Part shown: positions 8,852 through 16,976 of the stretch, piece by piece
Layout: every line of letters begins with the position of its first letter
Numbering within the stretch: the stretch's first letter is position 1
Source: Clostridiales bacterium
Lineage (GTDB): Bacteria; Bacillota; Clostridia; Saccharofermentanales; Saccharofermentanaceae
Length of the DNA: 45,326 nucleotides
Assembly: GCA_017620475.1 (NCBI GenBank)
Contig: JAFZQI010000013.1
Span: 1-45,326, forward strand
Direction of reading: 5' to 3'
Position numbers and translations under genes: made by a program
The notes under the pieces: model-generated
What the model was told of the DNA's origin: nothing
Databases searched by the model: none
The model's input: only the letters and a program-made list of their open reading frames with translations

Positions 8852-9652
8852 TCATTTCTTCATAACGATCGTGCAGAGTTTGCCGCGCGAAACATATCCG
8901 AGCTTTTCGTAACAGGCATTGGACGCGATGTAGTCCGCATTGGTGTACAGCATCGGCAGGTATCCGTCGTCGAGAGCCTGCTTTGTTGCTGCATAGACCA
9001 CGTTTTCGGCGTAGTGGTGCCGGCGGCAGTCCGTTCGGGTGAACACGAGGTTGATCGTGGCGAGCTTGCCGTCCGGAACGCACTTGCAGCATGCGACATT
9101 TCTGCCATTTTTGTCCTGCCAGAAATACATCCGCTCGTTTTTCAGTATGTTGCGCGCACCATCTTCGTACTCTTTTTGACTTAGCTGATAGAGAGCGACC
9201 TCTTTATGAAAGACATCAAGAAAATTGACCAGGTCGTCGAAGTCTTCTTCTGTTGCGATGTGAAGTGCGCCGTCCGTAGGTGTATCCGGTGCGTTGACTT
9301 TCGGGCAGTCATATGCAAGCATGTTCATGTCGATTACCAGCTCCCGGCCGTTTTCTCTAGCGCGGGCCATCATGTAATTGGCAAAGTCGTATTTCACGTT
9401 ATAGCTCAAACCGGACTCCGGCGGACAGTGCTTTTCGATAAGAAGCCAGGCCTTCTCCATTTCTTCGGGCGTGGCGTCGTCCGGGAGCCACACCCATACC
9501 GGGTACGGGTCGCCGGTGTGCAGAAGGATCAGCCGCTCGTGGTCCGTCAGTAGGATGTGGCTTTCCCCTTTGATGACGCGGCGCATCACGGCGAAGGTGT
9601 AGCGGTCCTGTTCCAGGGCTTTTAGGTCTCTCTCATCGTAAAACGTATCCAT
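8852..9652 (-). CDS. GNAT family N-acetyltransferase
   Basis: 266 residues. The C-terminal 130 residues form the GNAT fold: a beta strand (INLVFTRTD), the acetyl-CoA loop (CRRHHYAENVVYAA), and a final ASNACYEKLGY motif typical of these enzymes. The N-terminal half (about 1-125) is a divergent extension seen in many clostridial GNATs. ATG 9652 fits AAAGGAG (seven bases upstream) better than ATG 9658, which is almost on top of it. The EKHC at 73-76 is encoded by a copy of the dispersed CAGTGCTTTTCG motif (9426-9437). Substrate unknown. Confidence 0.85.
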   Translation of the reverse strand: MDTFYDERDLKALEQDRYTFAVMRRVIKGESHILLTDHERLILLHTGDPYPVWVWLPDDATPEEMEKAWLLIEKHCPPESGLSYNVKYDFANYMMARARENGRELVIDMNMLAYDCPKVNAPDTPTDGALHIATEEDFDDLVNFLDVFHKEVALYQLSQKEYEDGARNILKNERMYFWQDKNGRNVACCKCVPDGKLATINLVFTRTDCRRHHYAENVVYAATKQALDDGYLPMLYTNADYIASNACYEKLGYVSRGKLCTIVMKK

Positions 9653-9671
9653 CGGCATGCTCCTTTATTGT

Positions 9672-10571
9672 TTACTCAAATTGTGCTTCGGCTTTCTTCG
9701 CGGTAGCCGCCCGTTTTTCCAGTGTCTTTTCGAAAAGCACTTGTGCCGTTTTCGGAAATTGTTCGTATACGGCTTTCGTGCCTTCTTCGGTGATGCCACC
9801 GGGGGTGGCGACGCGTGCAACTACGTCCTCAAAGCTCATGTCTTTCTCGATCATCAGTTCACCGGTGGCGATCATGGTCTGTAACACCATGCGTACGACC
9901 TGGTCGTGCGGGATCTCGGTATGTTCCTCAGCGGACTTTACGATCACATCGAAGATCGATGCGATAAATCCGGGCATGCAGCTTACAAGTTCGGATCCCA
10001 TGCCCATCTCGGCTTCAGGGAGTTCGATAATGTCGCCCATGCAGGAAAGCAGACGTTTCAGATTGCCTTTGTCCTCGGTGGTGATGTTTTCGTTGTATGC
10101 AATCAGTGTCTGCGAGCGGTTGATCTCGGCGGTGACGCTGGGGATAACTTTTGCGATTCGGAATGCTGCGCGAGAAGTGGATGCGCTGCCATTAACAGCT
10201 TTAGGATCGTTATTCTTATCTGAGTCGGCACTTGGCGTTGCCGACGCATCGGCGGCCAGGCACTTCTCGAGATTGGCAAAGGAAACACTGCCATTCAGGG
10301 ATACGATCAGCGCGCTTTCCTTGAGCGCGGGGCGGATCTCTTCGAGCACGCCCTTGAGGTCGAAAGGCCGCAGGCAAAGAAATACAATATCTGCTTCCGT
10401 GGCAAGTTCGCTATTGCTTCCACAGAGCACTGCCCATTTCTTGGCATCTCGCAGTTTTTCCGGGGATCTGCTGGACAAAAGGAGACAGTGCTTTTCGAGA
10501 AGGCCGGAAGCAAAAAACTTCTCCGCCATCATCTTACCCATGCTTCCAAATCCGATGATTCCGACTTTCAT
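9672..10571 (-). CDS. ProC/ComER-like pyrroline-5-carboxylate reductase family protein
   Basis: 299 residues. The N-terminal Rossmann fold has GFGSMG (7-12), and the C-terminal helical dimerisation domain carries VATPGGITEEG, the family signature equivalent to SPGGTT. The likely reaction would be NAD(P)H-dependent reduction of pyrroline-5-carboxylate, but ComER-type paralogs of unknown role have the same architecture and I cannot separate them. A Ser/Ala/Asp-rich insert (about 105-136) interrupts the domain. GGAGGAAGG precedes ATG 10571. Two copies of the CAGTGCTTTT-type motif lie inside it (9731-9742, 10486-10497). Confidence 0.82.
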   Translation of the reverse strand: MKVGIIGFGSMGKMMAEKFFASGLLEKHCLLLSSRSPEKLRDAKKWAVLCGSNSELATEADIVFLCLRPFDLKGVLEEIRPALKESALIVSLNGSVSFANLEKCLAADASATPSADSDKNNDPKAVNGSASTSRAAFRIAKVIPSVTAEINRSQTLIAYNENITTEDKGNLKRLLSCMGDIIELPEAEMGMGSELVSCMPGFIASIFDVIVKSAEEHTEIPHDQVVRMVLQTMIATGELMIEKDMSFEDVVARVATPGGITEEGTKAVYEQFPKTAQVLFEKTLEKRAATAKKAEAQFE

Positions 10572-10623
10572 GTTCCTTCCTCCATCTTCACAGTCTCAAG
10601 AAGAGGCCCCTGACTACAACTCT

Positions 10624-10632
10624 ATGATAGCA
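10624..10632 (-). promoter_or_regulatory. extended -10 promoter of the ProC-like/GNAT/HAD run
   Basis: Read on minus, TGCTATCAT lies about 53 bases upstream of ATG 10571. The -35 is weak. Confidence 0.45.
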
Positions 10633-10747
10633 GACTTTCACGCACCCGACGTAGACGAGTGGTATAAGACGCGGCCGATGCAGAAAACAGCGGGCAAACC
10701 GGAGTCAATCATACAACTCAATACAAGTGCGATTACCCGATCGCGGT

Positions 10748-10787
10748 CAGCAGAACCAAAAACCGATATGTGGATTTTGTTCTGCTG
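10748..10787. other. intergenic stem-loop in a 352-base gene-free stretch (10572-10923)
   Basis: CAGCAGAAC (10748-10756) pairs with GTTCTGCTG (10779-10787), and AAAA/TTTT extends the stem inward past a one-base bulge. No T-run follows on either strand, so it is not an obvious terminator. A related motif, CAGTGCTTC, lies nearby on the minus strand around 10795-10803. The rest of the gap holds two promoters and nothing else I can name. Confidence 0.45.
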
Positions 10788-10866
10788 GATGTGAAGCACT
10801 GAACGATGTTCACGTGCGCGAACCATGTGAAACGAAAAATATTTATCGAAAAACAATAAAAAAGGC

Positions 10867-10895
10867 TTGAAAAACAATAAACAAGATGGTATCAT
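10867..10895 (+). promoter_or_regulatory. promoter TTGAAA-N17-TATCAT
   Basis: TTGAAA (10867-10872) and TATCAT (10890-10895) at optimal spacing precede the gene at 10924. The -10 overlaps a small palindrome, GGTAT-CATA-ATACC (10888-10901), that could be an operator. Confidence 0.65.
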
Positions 10896-10923
10896 AATAC
10901 CAAGCAGAAAGGAGGTCGGGCAA

Positions 10924-11538
10924 ATGACGAGAGAAGAGAGCATTGCGCTGGCAGATAGACTTGGAAAAGAATATGCCGCGATAGAGAAGATCCAAAAGGA
11001 ACTCGATGAAAATAACAAAATGTTCGACCATCCCTATGCACCGCCCCGGAAAGTGAAAGAGTGGAGCGAGTTTTACAACGGATATCTGCTGGCAGGAATC
11101 CTGCTATGTGTTTTTGTTATGCCCATAGTAAACTATTTTATCTCTGCTTTTGCGGAGACACTTTTTTTCCCCGGTGATTATCCGCTAAAAGCCATCAACA
11201 GGATGATTTACGCAATCATATTCATGACGATCGCCGAGTTTGTCGGTATTCAGCTTTTCGGGTATTTCCGTTCCAAGAGTAAAATGGCCGCTTTCAATGA
11301 AAACGTCGACATGGAGATCCGGAAAAGGGAAGAAAAGGTTCATGCCCTGCGGAATAGGAATTCCGAATTACTTGTGGAATTAGCGGATAGGCAGAATAAA
11401 CTGATGTCAGATGCCCGGATCATCCCGGCCGAATATCGTACCAGCAGTCACATGCATCAGGTCAAAAAGGCGCTTTCATGCTCGAAAGCGGAGACATTTG
11501 AAGACGCCATCGCACTCCTTCGGCAAGAAAGCCACTAA
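10924..11538 (+). CDS. two-helix membrane protein with coiled coil, unknown
   Basis: 205 residues: an N-terminal charged helix, two membrane helices (about 53-75 and 92-115), a coiled-coil-like segment (about 125-165) and a C-terminal piece, IIPAEYRTSSHMHQVKKALSCS..., whose Pro-x-x-Tyr-Arg and EDAIALL pattern resembles C-termini of other small clostridial membrane proteins that end in a helical 'EAI' motif. AAAGGAGG lies eight bases before ATG 10924. It is alone behind its own promoter. No function recognised. Confidence 0.72.
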   Translation: MTREESIALADRLGKEYAAIEKIQKELDENNKMFDHPYAPPRKVKEWSEFYNGYLLAGILLCVFVMPIVNYFISAFAETLFFPGDYPLKAINRMIYAIIFMTIAEFVGIQLFGYFRSKSKMAAFNENVDMEIRKREEKVHALRNRNSELLVELADRQNKLMSDARIIPAEYRTSSHMHQVKKALSCSKAETFEDAIALLRQESH

Positions 11539-11686
11539 ATTGAATATCGCTTTTCTTGATTTACCGGTCCTAAAAAGCTAACATAAATAGTAAAGGCGGA
11601 CAGTGCTTTTGCCGAAAACGGATGAACCGGAGAAAACCCCGATAGCAAAAACACGCGCCGCCAAGTCTTTTTCAAGGAGAATGAAT

Positions 11687-12088
11687 ATGGAAAGTATCGA
11701 GAGAGCTGCGCAATTCCTCAAAGACGCGGAAGTATATTACCTGGCAACCGTTGAAGGTGACCAGCCGAGAGTCCGCCCGTTTGGCACGGCTAACATTTTT
11801 GAAGGGAAACTCTATATCCAGACCGGCAAGATCAAGCCGTGTTCCAAACAGCTCCACGCGAATCCGAAGGCCGAGATCTGCGCCTTCAAGAACGGCGCGT
11901 GGATCCGCATTGCCTGCGAACTGATCGAAGACGATCGCCGCGAAGCCAAGACCGCGATGCTTGACGCATATCCGAATCTGCGTGGCATGTATAACGAAGA
12001 CGACGGCAACACCGAGGTCTTCTACATGAAGAACGCCACCGCGACCTATTCCTCCTTTACCCAGGCACCGGAAATCGAGACATTCTAA
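11687..12088 (+). CDS. pyridoxamine 5'-phosphate oxidase-like (split-barrel flavin) protein
   Basis: 133 residues of the PNPOx-like split beta-barrel family: AQFLKDAEVYYLATVEGDQPRVRPFG, then FEGKLYIQTGKIK, KAEICAF and WIRIACEL. These small proteins bind FMN or F420/haem, and the anaerobe members are usually uncharacterised. ATG 11687 lies seven bases after AAGGAG; the adjacent ATG 11681 is too close. The long leader upstream (11539-11686) carries a copy of CAGTGCTTTT at 11601-11610 in non-coding DNA. Confidence 0.85.
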   Translation: MESIERAAQFLKDAEVYYLATVEGDQPRVRPFGTANIFEGKLYIQTGKIKPCSKQLHANPKAEICAFKNGAWIRIACELIEDDRREAKTAMLDAYPNLRGMYNEDDGNTEVFYMKNATATYSSFTQAPEIETF

Positions 12089-12126
12089 TCCCTGGATCGG
12101 CCACGCGTAAGGCAGCGGCCTGATTA

Positions 12127-12160
12127 GCGCGCCGCAAAGCATCTGTCAGAGTCGGCGCGC
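12127..12160. other. GC-rich inverted repeat upstream of the amylase gene
   Basis: GCGCGCCG (12127-12134) pairs with CGGCGCGC (12153-12160); a second stem, CTTCA..GG/CC..TGAAG, follows directly. There is no T-run, so it is more likely a leader or mRNA-processing structure than a terminator. The 12089-12262 stretch holds no gene. Confidence 0.5.
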
Positions 12161-12262
12161 TTCAAGGTTGCTGCCTGAAGCGACGCCGCAAACCGCGGCA
12201 TGAACGGATCAGGCGGTGTTGCCTGCGCGACAGGAAATACTTGACGAATAGGACATATCAAC

Positions 12263-13729
12263 ATGTGGTTTGAAGAATCAGTTTTTTACCAGATATACCC
12301 CCTGGGTTTCTGTGGCGCGCCCTTTGAAAACGCGCCGGCAGAGTACAATGACCAGGGGGTAAAGGTCACTGCGTTTTCATGCGGAGAGAATGGATCCTCC
12401 TGTGCGAAAAGCACTGTTCCCGAGGAGACCGGTGCTGCTTCGCAAAGTCAGGCGGGCCCGGAGTTGCAGGAAAAACCTGTTCCCGCGGCTCCGATCAAAA
12501 AGATTATCGATTGGATCCCGCACATTCAGAAACTTGGCGCGAACGCCATTTACTTCTCGCCGGTTTTCGAATCGGACACACACGGCTACAACACTCGAGA
12601 CTACGGCCTGATCGACCGCCGTCTCGGCACAAACGCGGATTTCAAAGAAGTGGTGCAGGCCCTTCACGACGCCGGCATCCGCGTTGTCCTCGACGGCGTT
12701 TTCAACCACGTCGGCCGCGGCTTCTGGGCTTTCCACGACGTGCAGGAAAAGAAATGGGATTCGCCTTACAAAGACTGGTTTCACATCTCTTTTGACGGCA
12801 ACTCCAACTATAACGACGGCTTCTGGTACGAAGGCTGGGAAGGCTGCTTCGATCTCGTGAAACTGAACCTTAGAAACGACGCCGTCGTAAACCATCTTTT
12901 CGACAAGATCCGCTACTGGGTCGAGTACTTCGACATCGACGGCCTTCGCCTCGACGTAGCATACTGCCTGGACCGCGAATTCCTCAAGAAACTCCGCGGA
13001 TTCACGAACACTCTCAAGCCGGAATTCCTCCTGCTCGGCGAGCTTTTGCACGGCGACTACAAAATGTGGGTCAACGGCGAGATGTGCCACTCGTGCACCA
13101 ATTACGCCTGCTACAAAGGACTCTACAGCAGTTTCAACTGCATGAACATGTTCGAGATCATCAACACATTGATCCAGCAGTTCGGCCCCGAGAACTGGAG
13201 CTGGTTCCGGGGACTTCACCTCATGAGTTTTGTCGACAACCACGACGTCACCAGAATCGCGTCGAATCTCAATAATCCCGCCCATCTCCCGCTCATTTAC
13301 ACGCTTTCGTTCTGCATGCCGGGTTTTCCTTGCGTGTACTACGGATCCGAATGGGGCGAGAAGGCAAGAAAAGAGGAGGGGGATCCGGCGCTGCGGCCCT
13401 GTTTTGACGCCCCCAGGTGGACGGACTTAACCGACCACATCGAGCGCCTTGCGGAAATCAAGAAAAACAGCCCTGCCCTCAATTACGGTGCTTTTCGATC
13501 GGTATTACTCACCAACCACCAGTGCATTTTCGAAAGGAAATGTGAGGGCGAAGGCAAGAACTACGAGAGGATCCTGGTCGCAATCAACGCGGCGGACTAC
13601 GAATTTACTGCGCATTTTGATGCGGGATGCGGTCAGGCGATCGATCTTCTGACCGGCGAGGTCCACGACTTCGGCGGCGGATCGGTCCTGCCTCCGTACT
13701 CGTGTGCAATCTGGAAAATGGAGCATTGA
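12263..13729 (+). CDS. GH13 alpha-amylase family glycosidase, cytoplasmic
   Basis: 488 residues with all four GH13 regions: DGVFNH (144-149), GLRLDVAYC with nucleophile Asp231, LLGELLHG with acid/base Glu260, and FVDNHD ending at Asp328. It begins MWFEESVFYQIYPLGFCGAP, as in clostridial intracellular alpha-amylase/maltodextrin-degrading relatives, and has no signal peptide, so it probably acts on imported maltodextrins. Residues about 25-77 are a Ser/Ala/Glu/Pro-rich insertion between the first strand and the HIQKLG helix. That insertion contains a copy of the dispersed motif (12405-12416) and a related copy lies at 13487-13497. The ribosome site (AGGA) is weak. A zinc-ribbon gene follows after two bases. 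Confidence 0.92.
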   Translation: MWFEESVFYQIYPLGFCGAPFENAPAEYNDQGVKVTAFSCGENGSSCAKSTVPEETGAASQSQAGPELQEKPVPAAPIKKIIDWIPHIQKLGANAIYFSPVFESDTHGYNTRDYGLIDRRLGTNADFKEVVQALHDAGIRVVLDGVFNHVGRGFWAFHDVQEKKWDSPYKDWFHISFDGNSNYNDGFWYEGWEGCFDLVKLNLRNDAVVNHLFDKIRYWVEYFDIDGLRLDVAYCLDREFLKKLRGFTNTLKPEFLLLGELLHGDYKMWVNGEMCHSCTNYACYKGLYSSFNCMNMFEIINTLIQQFGPENWSWFRGLHLMSFVDNHDVTRIASNLNNPAHLPLIYTLSFCMPGFPCVYYGSEWGEKARKEEGDPALRPCFDAPRWTDLTDHIERLAEIKKNSPALNYGAFRSVLLTNHQCIFERKCEGEGKNYERILVAINAADYEFTAHFDAGCGQAIDLLTGEVHDFGGGSVLPPYSCAIWKMEH

Positions 13730-13731
13730 CT

Positions 13732-14499
13732 ATGAGCGACTACAACTACAGCAAAATCAGCCGGATCAGCTTCTCGGCATCGTCCTCCGGCATGATGATG
13801 GGCAGCAACAAGAGCGTTTCTGAAGAAGTCCTTTGGCAAAAAGACGGCTCGGTCGTCTTGAAAAGAACTGAGATCAACGGTTTTACGAAGGAAGAGTCCA
13901 CCTGGAACCTGAGTCCCGAGCAGGCAGAGGAGATCCGTGCGGCTGCAGAGAAAATAGACATGGCTTCGTGGGGCGAACTCGAATACGAAGAAGACCCCCG
14001 CTTCCGCTGCACCGATTATTCATCCCACGCGGGCGGCTCGATCTTTCTTGATTATAGAGATCTCGGCGGAAAGCCCTTTGAAATGGTGCATTTTGACCGG
14101 CGCGCGGTGTTCGCGGCAAATAAGGACGGGGATCTGAAGATGATGGAGGATCTTTTTGCGAAGATCGAAGATCCCGAGAAGCGCGCAAACTATGAGAAGT
14201 CCAATACGCAGAACTCCGGCGCGCCAACCATGGGCGGGTTCGTCGGCATGATGGGCATGGGGGCAGACACAGGTTCCGGCATTTCGGGAGCTATGGGTCT
14301 GGGAATGATGAATCTGGCCGGCGGCAAGAATCCGCTTGTTCCTGAAGCAGATGGCGGAGACGGTACGAACTCCGATCCCGAAAACTCGGATACACTTGGT
14401 TCTGAGAAACCTGATGAAGGGGACACGTGGACCTGCTCTTGCGGTACGAAAAACTCCGGTATGTACTGCGGCGAGTGCGGTATGCGGCGCCCACAGTGA
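13732..14499 (+). CDS. protein with C-terminal zinc ribbon, unknown
   Basis: 255 residues. The N-terminal 140 residues form a mixed alpha/beta domain that I do not recognise. A Gly/Met-rich low-complexity segment (about 160-205) and an acidic linker lead to a C-terminal zinc ribbon, CSC-GTKNSGMYC-GEC-GMRRP. Ribbons of the form CxCGxxNxxxxCxxCGxxRP occur in many Firmicutes membrane- or SPFH-associated proteins. It starts two bases after the amylase stop, with GGAG inside the amylase 3' end, so it is translationally coupled. Confidence 0.75.
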   Translation: MSDYNYSKISRISFSASSSGMMMGSNKSVSEEVLWQKDGSVVLKRTEINGFTKEESTWNLSPEQAEEIRAAAEKIDMASWGELEYEEDPRFRCTDYSSHAGGSIFLDYRDLGGKPFEMVHFDRRAVFAANKDGDLKMMEDLFAKIEDPEKRANYEKSNTQNSGAPTMGGFVGMMGMGADTGSGISGAMGLGMMNLAGGKNPLVPEADGGDGTNSDPENSDTLGSEKPDEGDTWTCSCGTKNSGMYCGECGMRRPQ

Positions 14500-14530
14500 A
14501 TCTTCCTCAAAAATGATTCTCCGTGCGAAA

Positions 14531-15268
14531 TTAAAAAGATGACGGGCGGGCTTCTTCCTGTTGATTCAGAGCCCGGGAGTTCTCTAACTCAAGCGGATTC
14601 GGAAGGGAAAGCTCATAGCACAAATCTGAAAGTTTTTTCTCTCGCTCTTCGTCGATGCCCGGCGCCATGAAAAAGCGTATCAGAACTACGGATTTTCCTT
14701 CCAGATACATGATGTAGCATTCGTAGTTCGAAGCAACAGGGAAGGACTTTCCATCCTGATTAACGGGGAACCCGTTCGTGGCCAGTTCTTTGACCCGGGA
14801 ATCGGAATACTCGTACCAATCGGTGGTCGCACGGTCACGCTGGCCGTCCGGATCAGCCGTCGAAAAAGAATTGAAGTATTCCCGCGCCTGGTTATGAGAA
14901 GAAAAGTGCAGCGACATAATGGTCAGATTCCACTGTTCCACGGCACTTCCATCGTGATACATGAAACGCATCTCCACATTATCGAGGAGGTCATCCTTCA
15001 TGTCGCCGTTTCCTTTTCTCCGCTCATCCAGATTCATCAGTGAATACACATTCATCCGGTTTTCGTACTGGCTGTATTTGACCTCTTTGGCATGGTAAAG
15101 CTCTAATACGGTGTCCATGAGTTTTCTTTCCGTAGGCACACTGAAAAGCACGATCAGAATGATGAGTGTGATGATCAGTGCGGCCTCGCAAAAGAAAATA
15201 AAAGCCCATTTAAGTTTAGAGTTTCCGCCCGATGCCGTCATGGATGTCTTCGTCTCCTTGCTTTCCAT
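14531..15268 (-). CDS. single-pass membrane-anchored protein, unknown
   Basis: 245 residues with one membrane helix (about 20-45, FIFFCEAALIITLIILIVLF) and a C-terminal extracytoplasmic domain of about 190 residues with no family I can name. The start has no strong ribosome site; an in-frame ATG at 15241 lies after AAGGAG but 12 bases away, so the start is uncertain. It is seven bases after the esterase gene and is the last gene of a rubrerythrin-esterase operon. Confidence 0.68.
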   Translation of the reverse strand: MESKETKTSMTASGGNSKLKWAFIFFCEAALIITLIILIVLFSVPTERKLMDTVLELYHAKEVKYSQYENRMNVYSLMNLDERRKGNGDMKDDLLDNVEMRFMYHDGSAVEQWNLTIMSLHFSSHNQAREYFNSFSTADPDGQRDRATTDWYEYSDSRVKELATNGFPVNQDGKSFPVASNYECYIMYLEGKSVVLIRFFMAPGIDEEREKKLSDLCYELSLPNPLELENSRALNQQEEARPSSF

Positions 15269-15275
15269 TAATCAA

Positions 15276-16229
15276 TCAGTCCAAGTCTCTTTGCTTTTCC
15301 AGTTCTTTGATCACAGTGCAGGTCAAATCCATGCTCGCGATACTTTCCGGCCATGTCGGATGCACGATCGAAAACACATGGTGCATCGGCCGGTCCTCCG
15401 TCGATGTGGCGCAGTAATATCTGAATGGGTGATCCATTGTTGTCAGTCTATCCACGAACCAGTAATTCTGCTTGAACATCATGTCCTGATCTCCGGTGGT
15501 AACGACTACAGACGGGCAGCCGAATTCCTTGACCGCTTCAAACAAATTATAAATAAATGCGGGCATCTTCTTCTGTGGATCAAAATAGATTCCCGCGAAC
15601 TTCCTCGGAGACTCCCTGAAATCCCCGCAGATCGGGTGGGTGGACTCACAGCGAACGTTGCAGTTAAAGTCAGTGATACCGCACTTCTCGCGGGCTTCCT
15701 TGTTATTCATAAGGATCGCCGTGAGCACGCAGAGATATCCGCCGGCCGAATCGCCGATGGTGTGGAAGGTCGTAAAACCTCTTTCGTTTAGAAAAGAAAC
15801 AGCTGCGAATATATCCTGAAGGATCCCCTGCAGATCTGTTCCCGGCAGGAGCCTGTAGTTCATGTTGGCGACCGTGATTCCGGATCGAAGTGCCAGATGC
15901 ATACCGAACTCCTTGTCGAGCTCTTTGCATCCATATACAAAAGCACCGCCGTGGATGAGAAGGAATACTTCTTTTTCCTTGGCATTGTCCGGCGTATAGA
16001 TATCAAGATTGCGTTCGGAAGAACATAACGCAGATCCTTCGGAAACAGAATCCGGTGCCAGAGGTGCAGGCAGCGGGAGCCCTTCTGCGTAAGGAAGATC
16101 CGACTCGACTTTCACTCCTTCGGGAAAAACGACGCTATCCATACGTGGCTGATCGGATGCGATACAGTTCTGAATAAATGTCCGTCTGGCTGCATCTGCC
16201 AGATGTGCAGGATACCCCAATATTGACAT
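15276..16229 (-). CDS. alpha/beta-hydrolase (HSL/BD-FAE-type esterase)
   Basis: 317 residues. The oxyanion-hole motif HGGAF follows FLLI, the nucleophile elbow is GDSAGG, the acid probably lies in TTGDQD and the catalytic His in MHHVF, in the usual order. It lacks a signal peptide. A small Pro/Ala/Ser-rich stretch (PAPLAPDSVSEG) lies before the hydrolase core. GGGAGGAA precedes ATG 16229. It sits 15 bases downstream of rubrerythrin. Substrate is unknown; the family contains carboxylesterases and acetyl-xylan or deacetylase enzymes. Confidence 0.87.
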   Translation of the reverse strand: MSILGYPAHLADAARRTFIQNCIASDQPRMDSVVFPEGVKVESDLPYAEGLPLPAPLAPDSVSEGSALCSSERNLDIYTPDNAKEKEVFLLIHGGAFVYGCKELDKEFGMHLALRSGITVANMNYRLLPGTDLQGILQDIFAAVSFLNERGFTTFHTIGDSAGGYLCVLTAILMNNKEAREKCGITDFNCNVRCESTHPICGDFRESPRKFAGIYFDPQKKMPAFIYNLFEAVKEFGCPSVVVTTGDQDMMFKQNYWFVDRLTTMDHPFRYYCATSTEDRPMHHVFSIVHPTWPESIASMDLTCTVIKELEKQRDLD

Positions 16230-16244
16230 AAGCGTTCCTCCCGA

Positions 16245-16790
16245 TCAGTAATTCTCGGCGTTGATCTCGAAATAGGACTGCGGGTGATTGCACGTCGGGC
16301 AAACATCCGGGGCCGCGGTTCCGACTACGATATGACCGCAATTTCTGCACTCCCATACCTTCACTTCGCTCTTCTCAAAAACGGCAGCGGTCTCGATATT
16401 CTTAAGCAGTGCACGATAACGCTCTTCGTGGTGCTTCTCGATGGCCGCGACAAGACGAAATTTCTTGGCCAGTTCCGGGAATCCTTCTTCCTCGGCCGTC
16501 TTGGCAAATCCTTCGTACATATCGGTCCACTCATAGTTCTCGCCTTCCGCTGCGGCCAGAAGGTTGGCTTTCGTATCACCGATGCCCTTGAGCTCCTTAA
16601 ACCACATCTTGGCGTGCTCTTTCTCATTCTCCGCGGTTTTCAGGAAAAGCGCTGACATCTGTTCGTACCCTTCCTTCTTGGCAACGGAAGCAAAGTAGGT
16701 GTATTTATTTCTTGCCTGGGACTCGCCCGCGAAAGCCGCCTCTAAGTTCTTTTCGGTCTGTGTGCCGGAATACGGATTCGGATTTGCCAT
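16245..16790 (-). CDS. rubrerythrin
   Basis: 181 residues. The N-terminal ferritin-like domain carries the diiron ligands in [26 protein letters not shown] and [10 protein letters not shown]. The C-terminal rubredoxin domain has CRNCG and CPTC at about residues 149-167. Rubrerythrins reduce hydrogen peroxide in anaerobes and are cytoplasmic. GAGGTG lies six bases before ATG 16790. It is first in an operon with an esterase and a membrane-anchored protein, and its promoter region carries a perfect inverted repeat suited to a redox or peroxide regulator. Confidence 0.96.
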   Translation of the reverse strand: MANPNPYSGTQTEKNLEAAFAGESQARNKYTYFASVAKKEGYEQMSALFLKTAENEKEHAKMWFKELKGIGDTKANLLAAAEGENYEWTDMYEGFAKTAEEEGFPELAKKFRLVAAIEKHHEERYRALLKNIETAAVFEKSEVKVWECRNCGHIVVGTAAPDVCPTCNHPQSYFEINAENY

Positions 16791-16821
16791 AGTGAACACC
16801 TCGATTTCAAATAGAATGCGT

Positions 16822-16839
16822 CCCTGATACCAATCAGGG
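16822..16839. promoter_or_regulatory. inverted repeat at the rubrerythrin transcription start
   Basis: CCCTGAT-ACCA-ATCAGGG is a perfect 7-4-7 repeat just downstream of the -10 (about +3 to +20). It could be an operator or a 5' UTR hairpin. It does not match the PerR or Rex consensus. Confidence 0.5.
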
Positions 16840-16848
16840 TACACATCC

Positions 16849-16877
16849 ATTATATTTCTTCCGGGGGGCTTTTTGAA
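16849..16877 (-). promoter_or_regulatory. rubrerythrin promoter TTCAAA-N17-TATAAT
   Basis: Minus-strand TATAAT at 16854-16849 with TTCAAA at 16877-16872 and a 17-base spacer, about 60 bases before the ATG. Confidence 0.65.
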
Positions 16878-16895
16878 GAGTGCAAATTGTAATAA

Positions 16896-16904
16896 TGTTA
16901 TAAT
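16896..16904 (+). promoter_or_regulatory. extended -10 promoter for the 16977 gene
   Basis: TGTTATAAT at 16896-16904 diverges from the rubrerythrin promoter. The expected start of transcription is about 16911, exactly at an in-frame GTG. Confidence 0.55.
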
Positions 16905-16976
16905 GTTCGTGTGAATAAGCAGACAGTCCCGGTTGAGGGGGCAAGCCGAATAATCAGGAACGGTTTTTTCCAAAGA

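Larger units (their letters stand above)
7581..13497. repeat. densest cluster of the dispersed CAGTGCTTTTCG motif family
   Basis: Exact CAGTGCTTTT in either orientation occurs in the whole window at 1365, 7581, 9426, 10486, 11601, 12407 (rev), 20874 (rev), 25062 (rev), 25778, 29555 and 29642 (rev). One-base variants AAGTGCTTTTC or GGTGCTTTTC occur at 9731 (rev), 13487, 21075, 31105, 34855 and 40570. Several are extended on the left by GGA (as in GCGGACAGTGCTTTT at 9421 and 11596) and on the right by CGA. The copies are in three reading frames, on both strands and in non-coding DNA (11601, 25778, 31105). Confidence 0.85.

Noticed and set aside
12377..13285. 302-codon minus-strand frame opposite the GH13 amylase
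   Set aside because: Val/Glu-rich composition reflects the complementary codons of a conserved enzyme.
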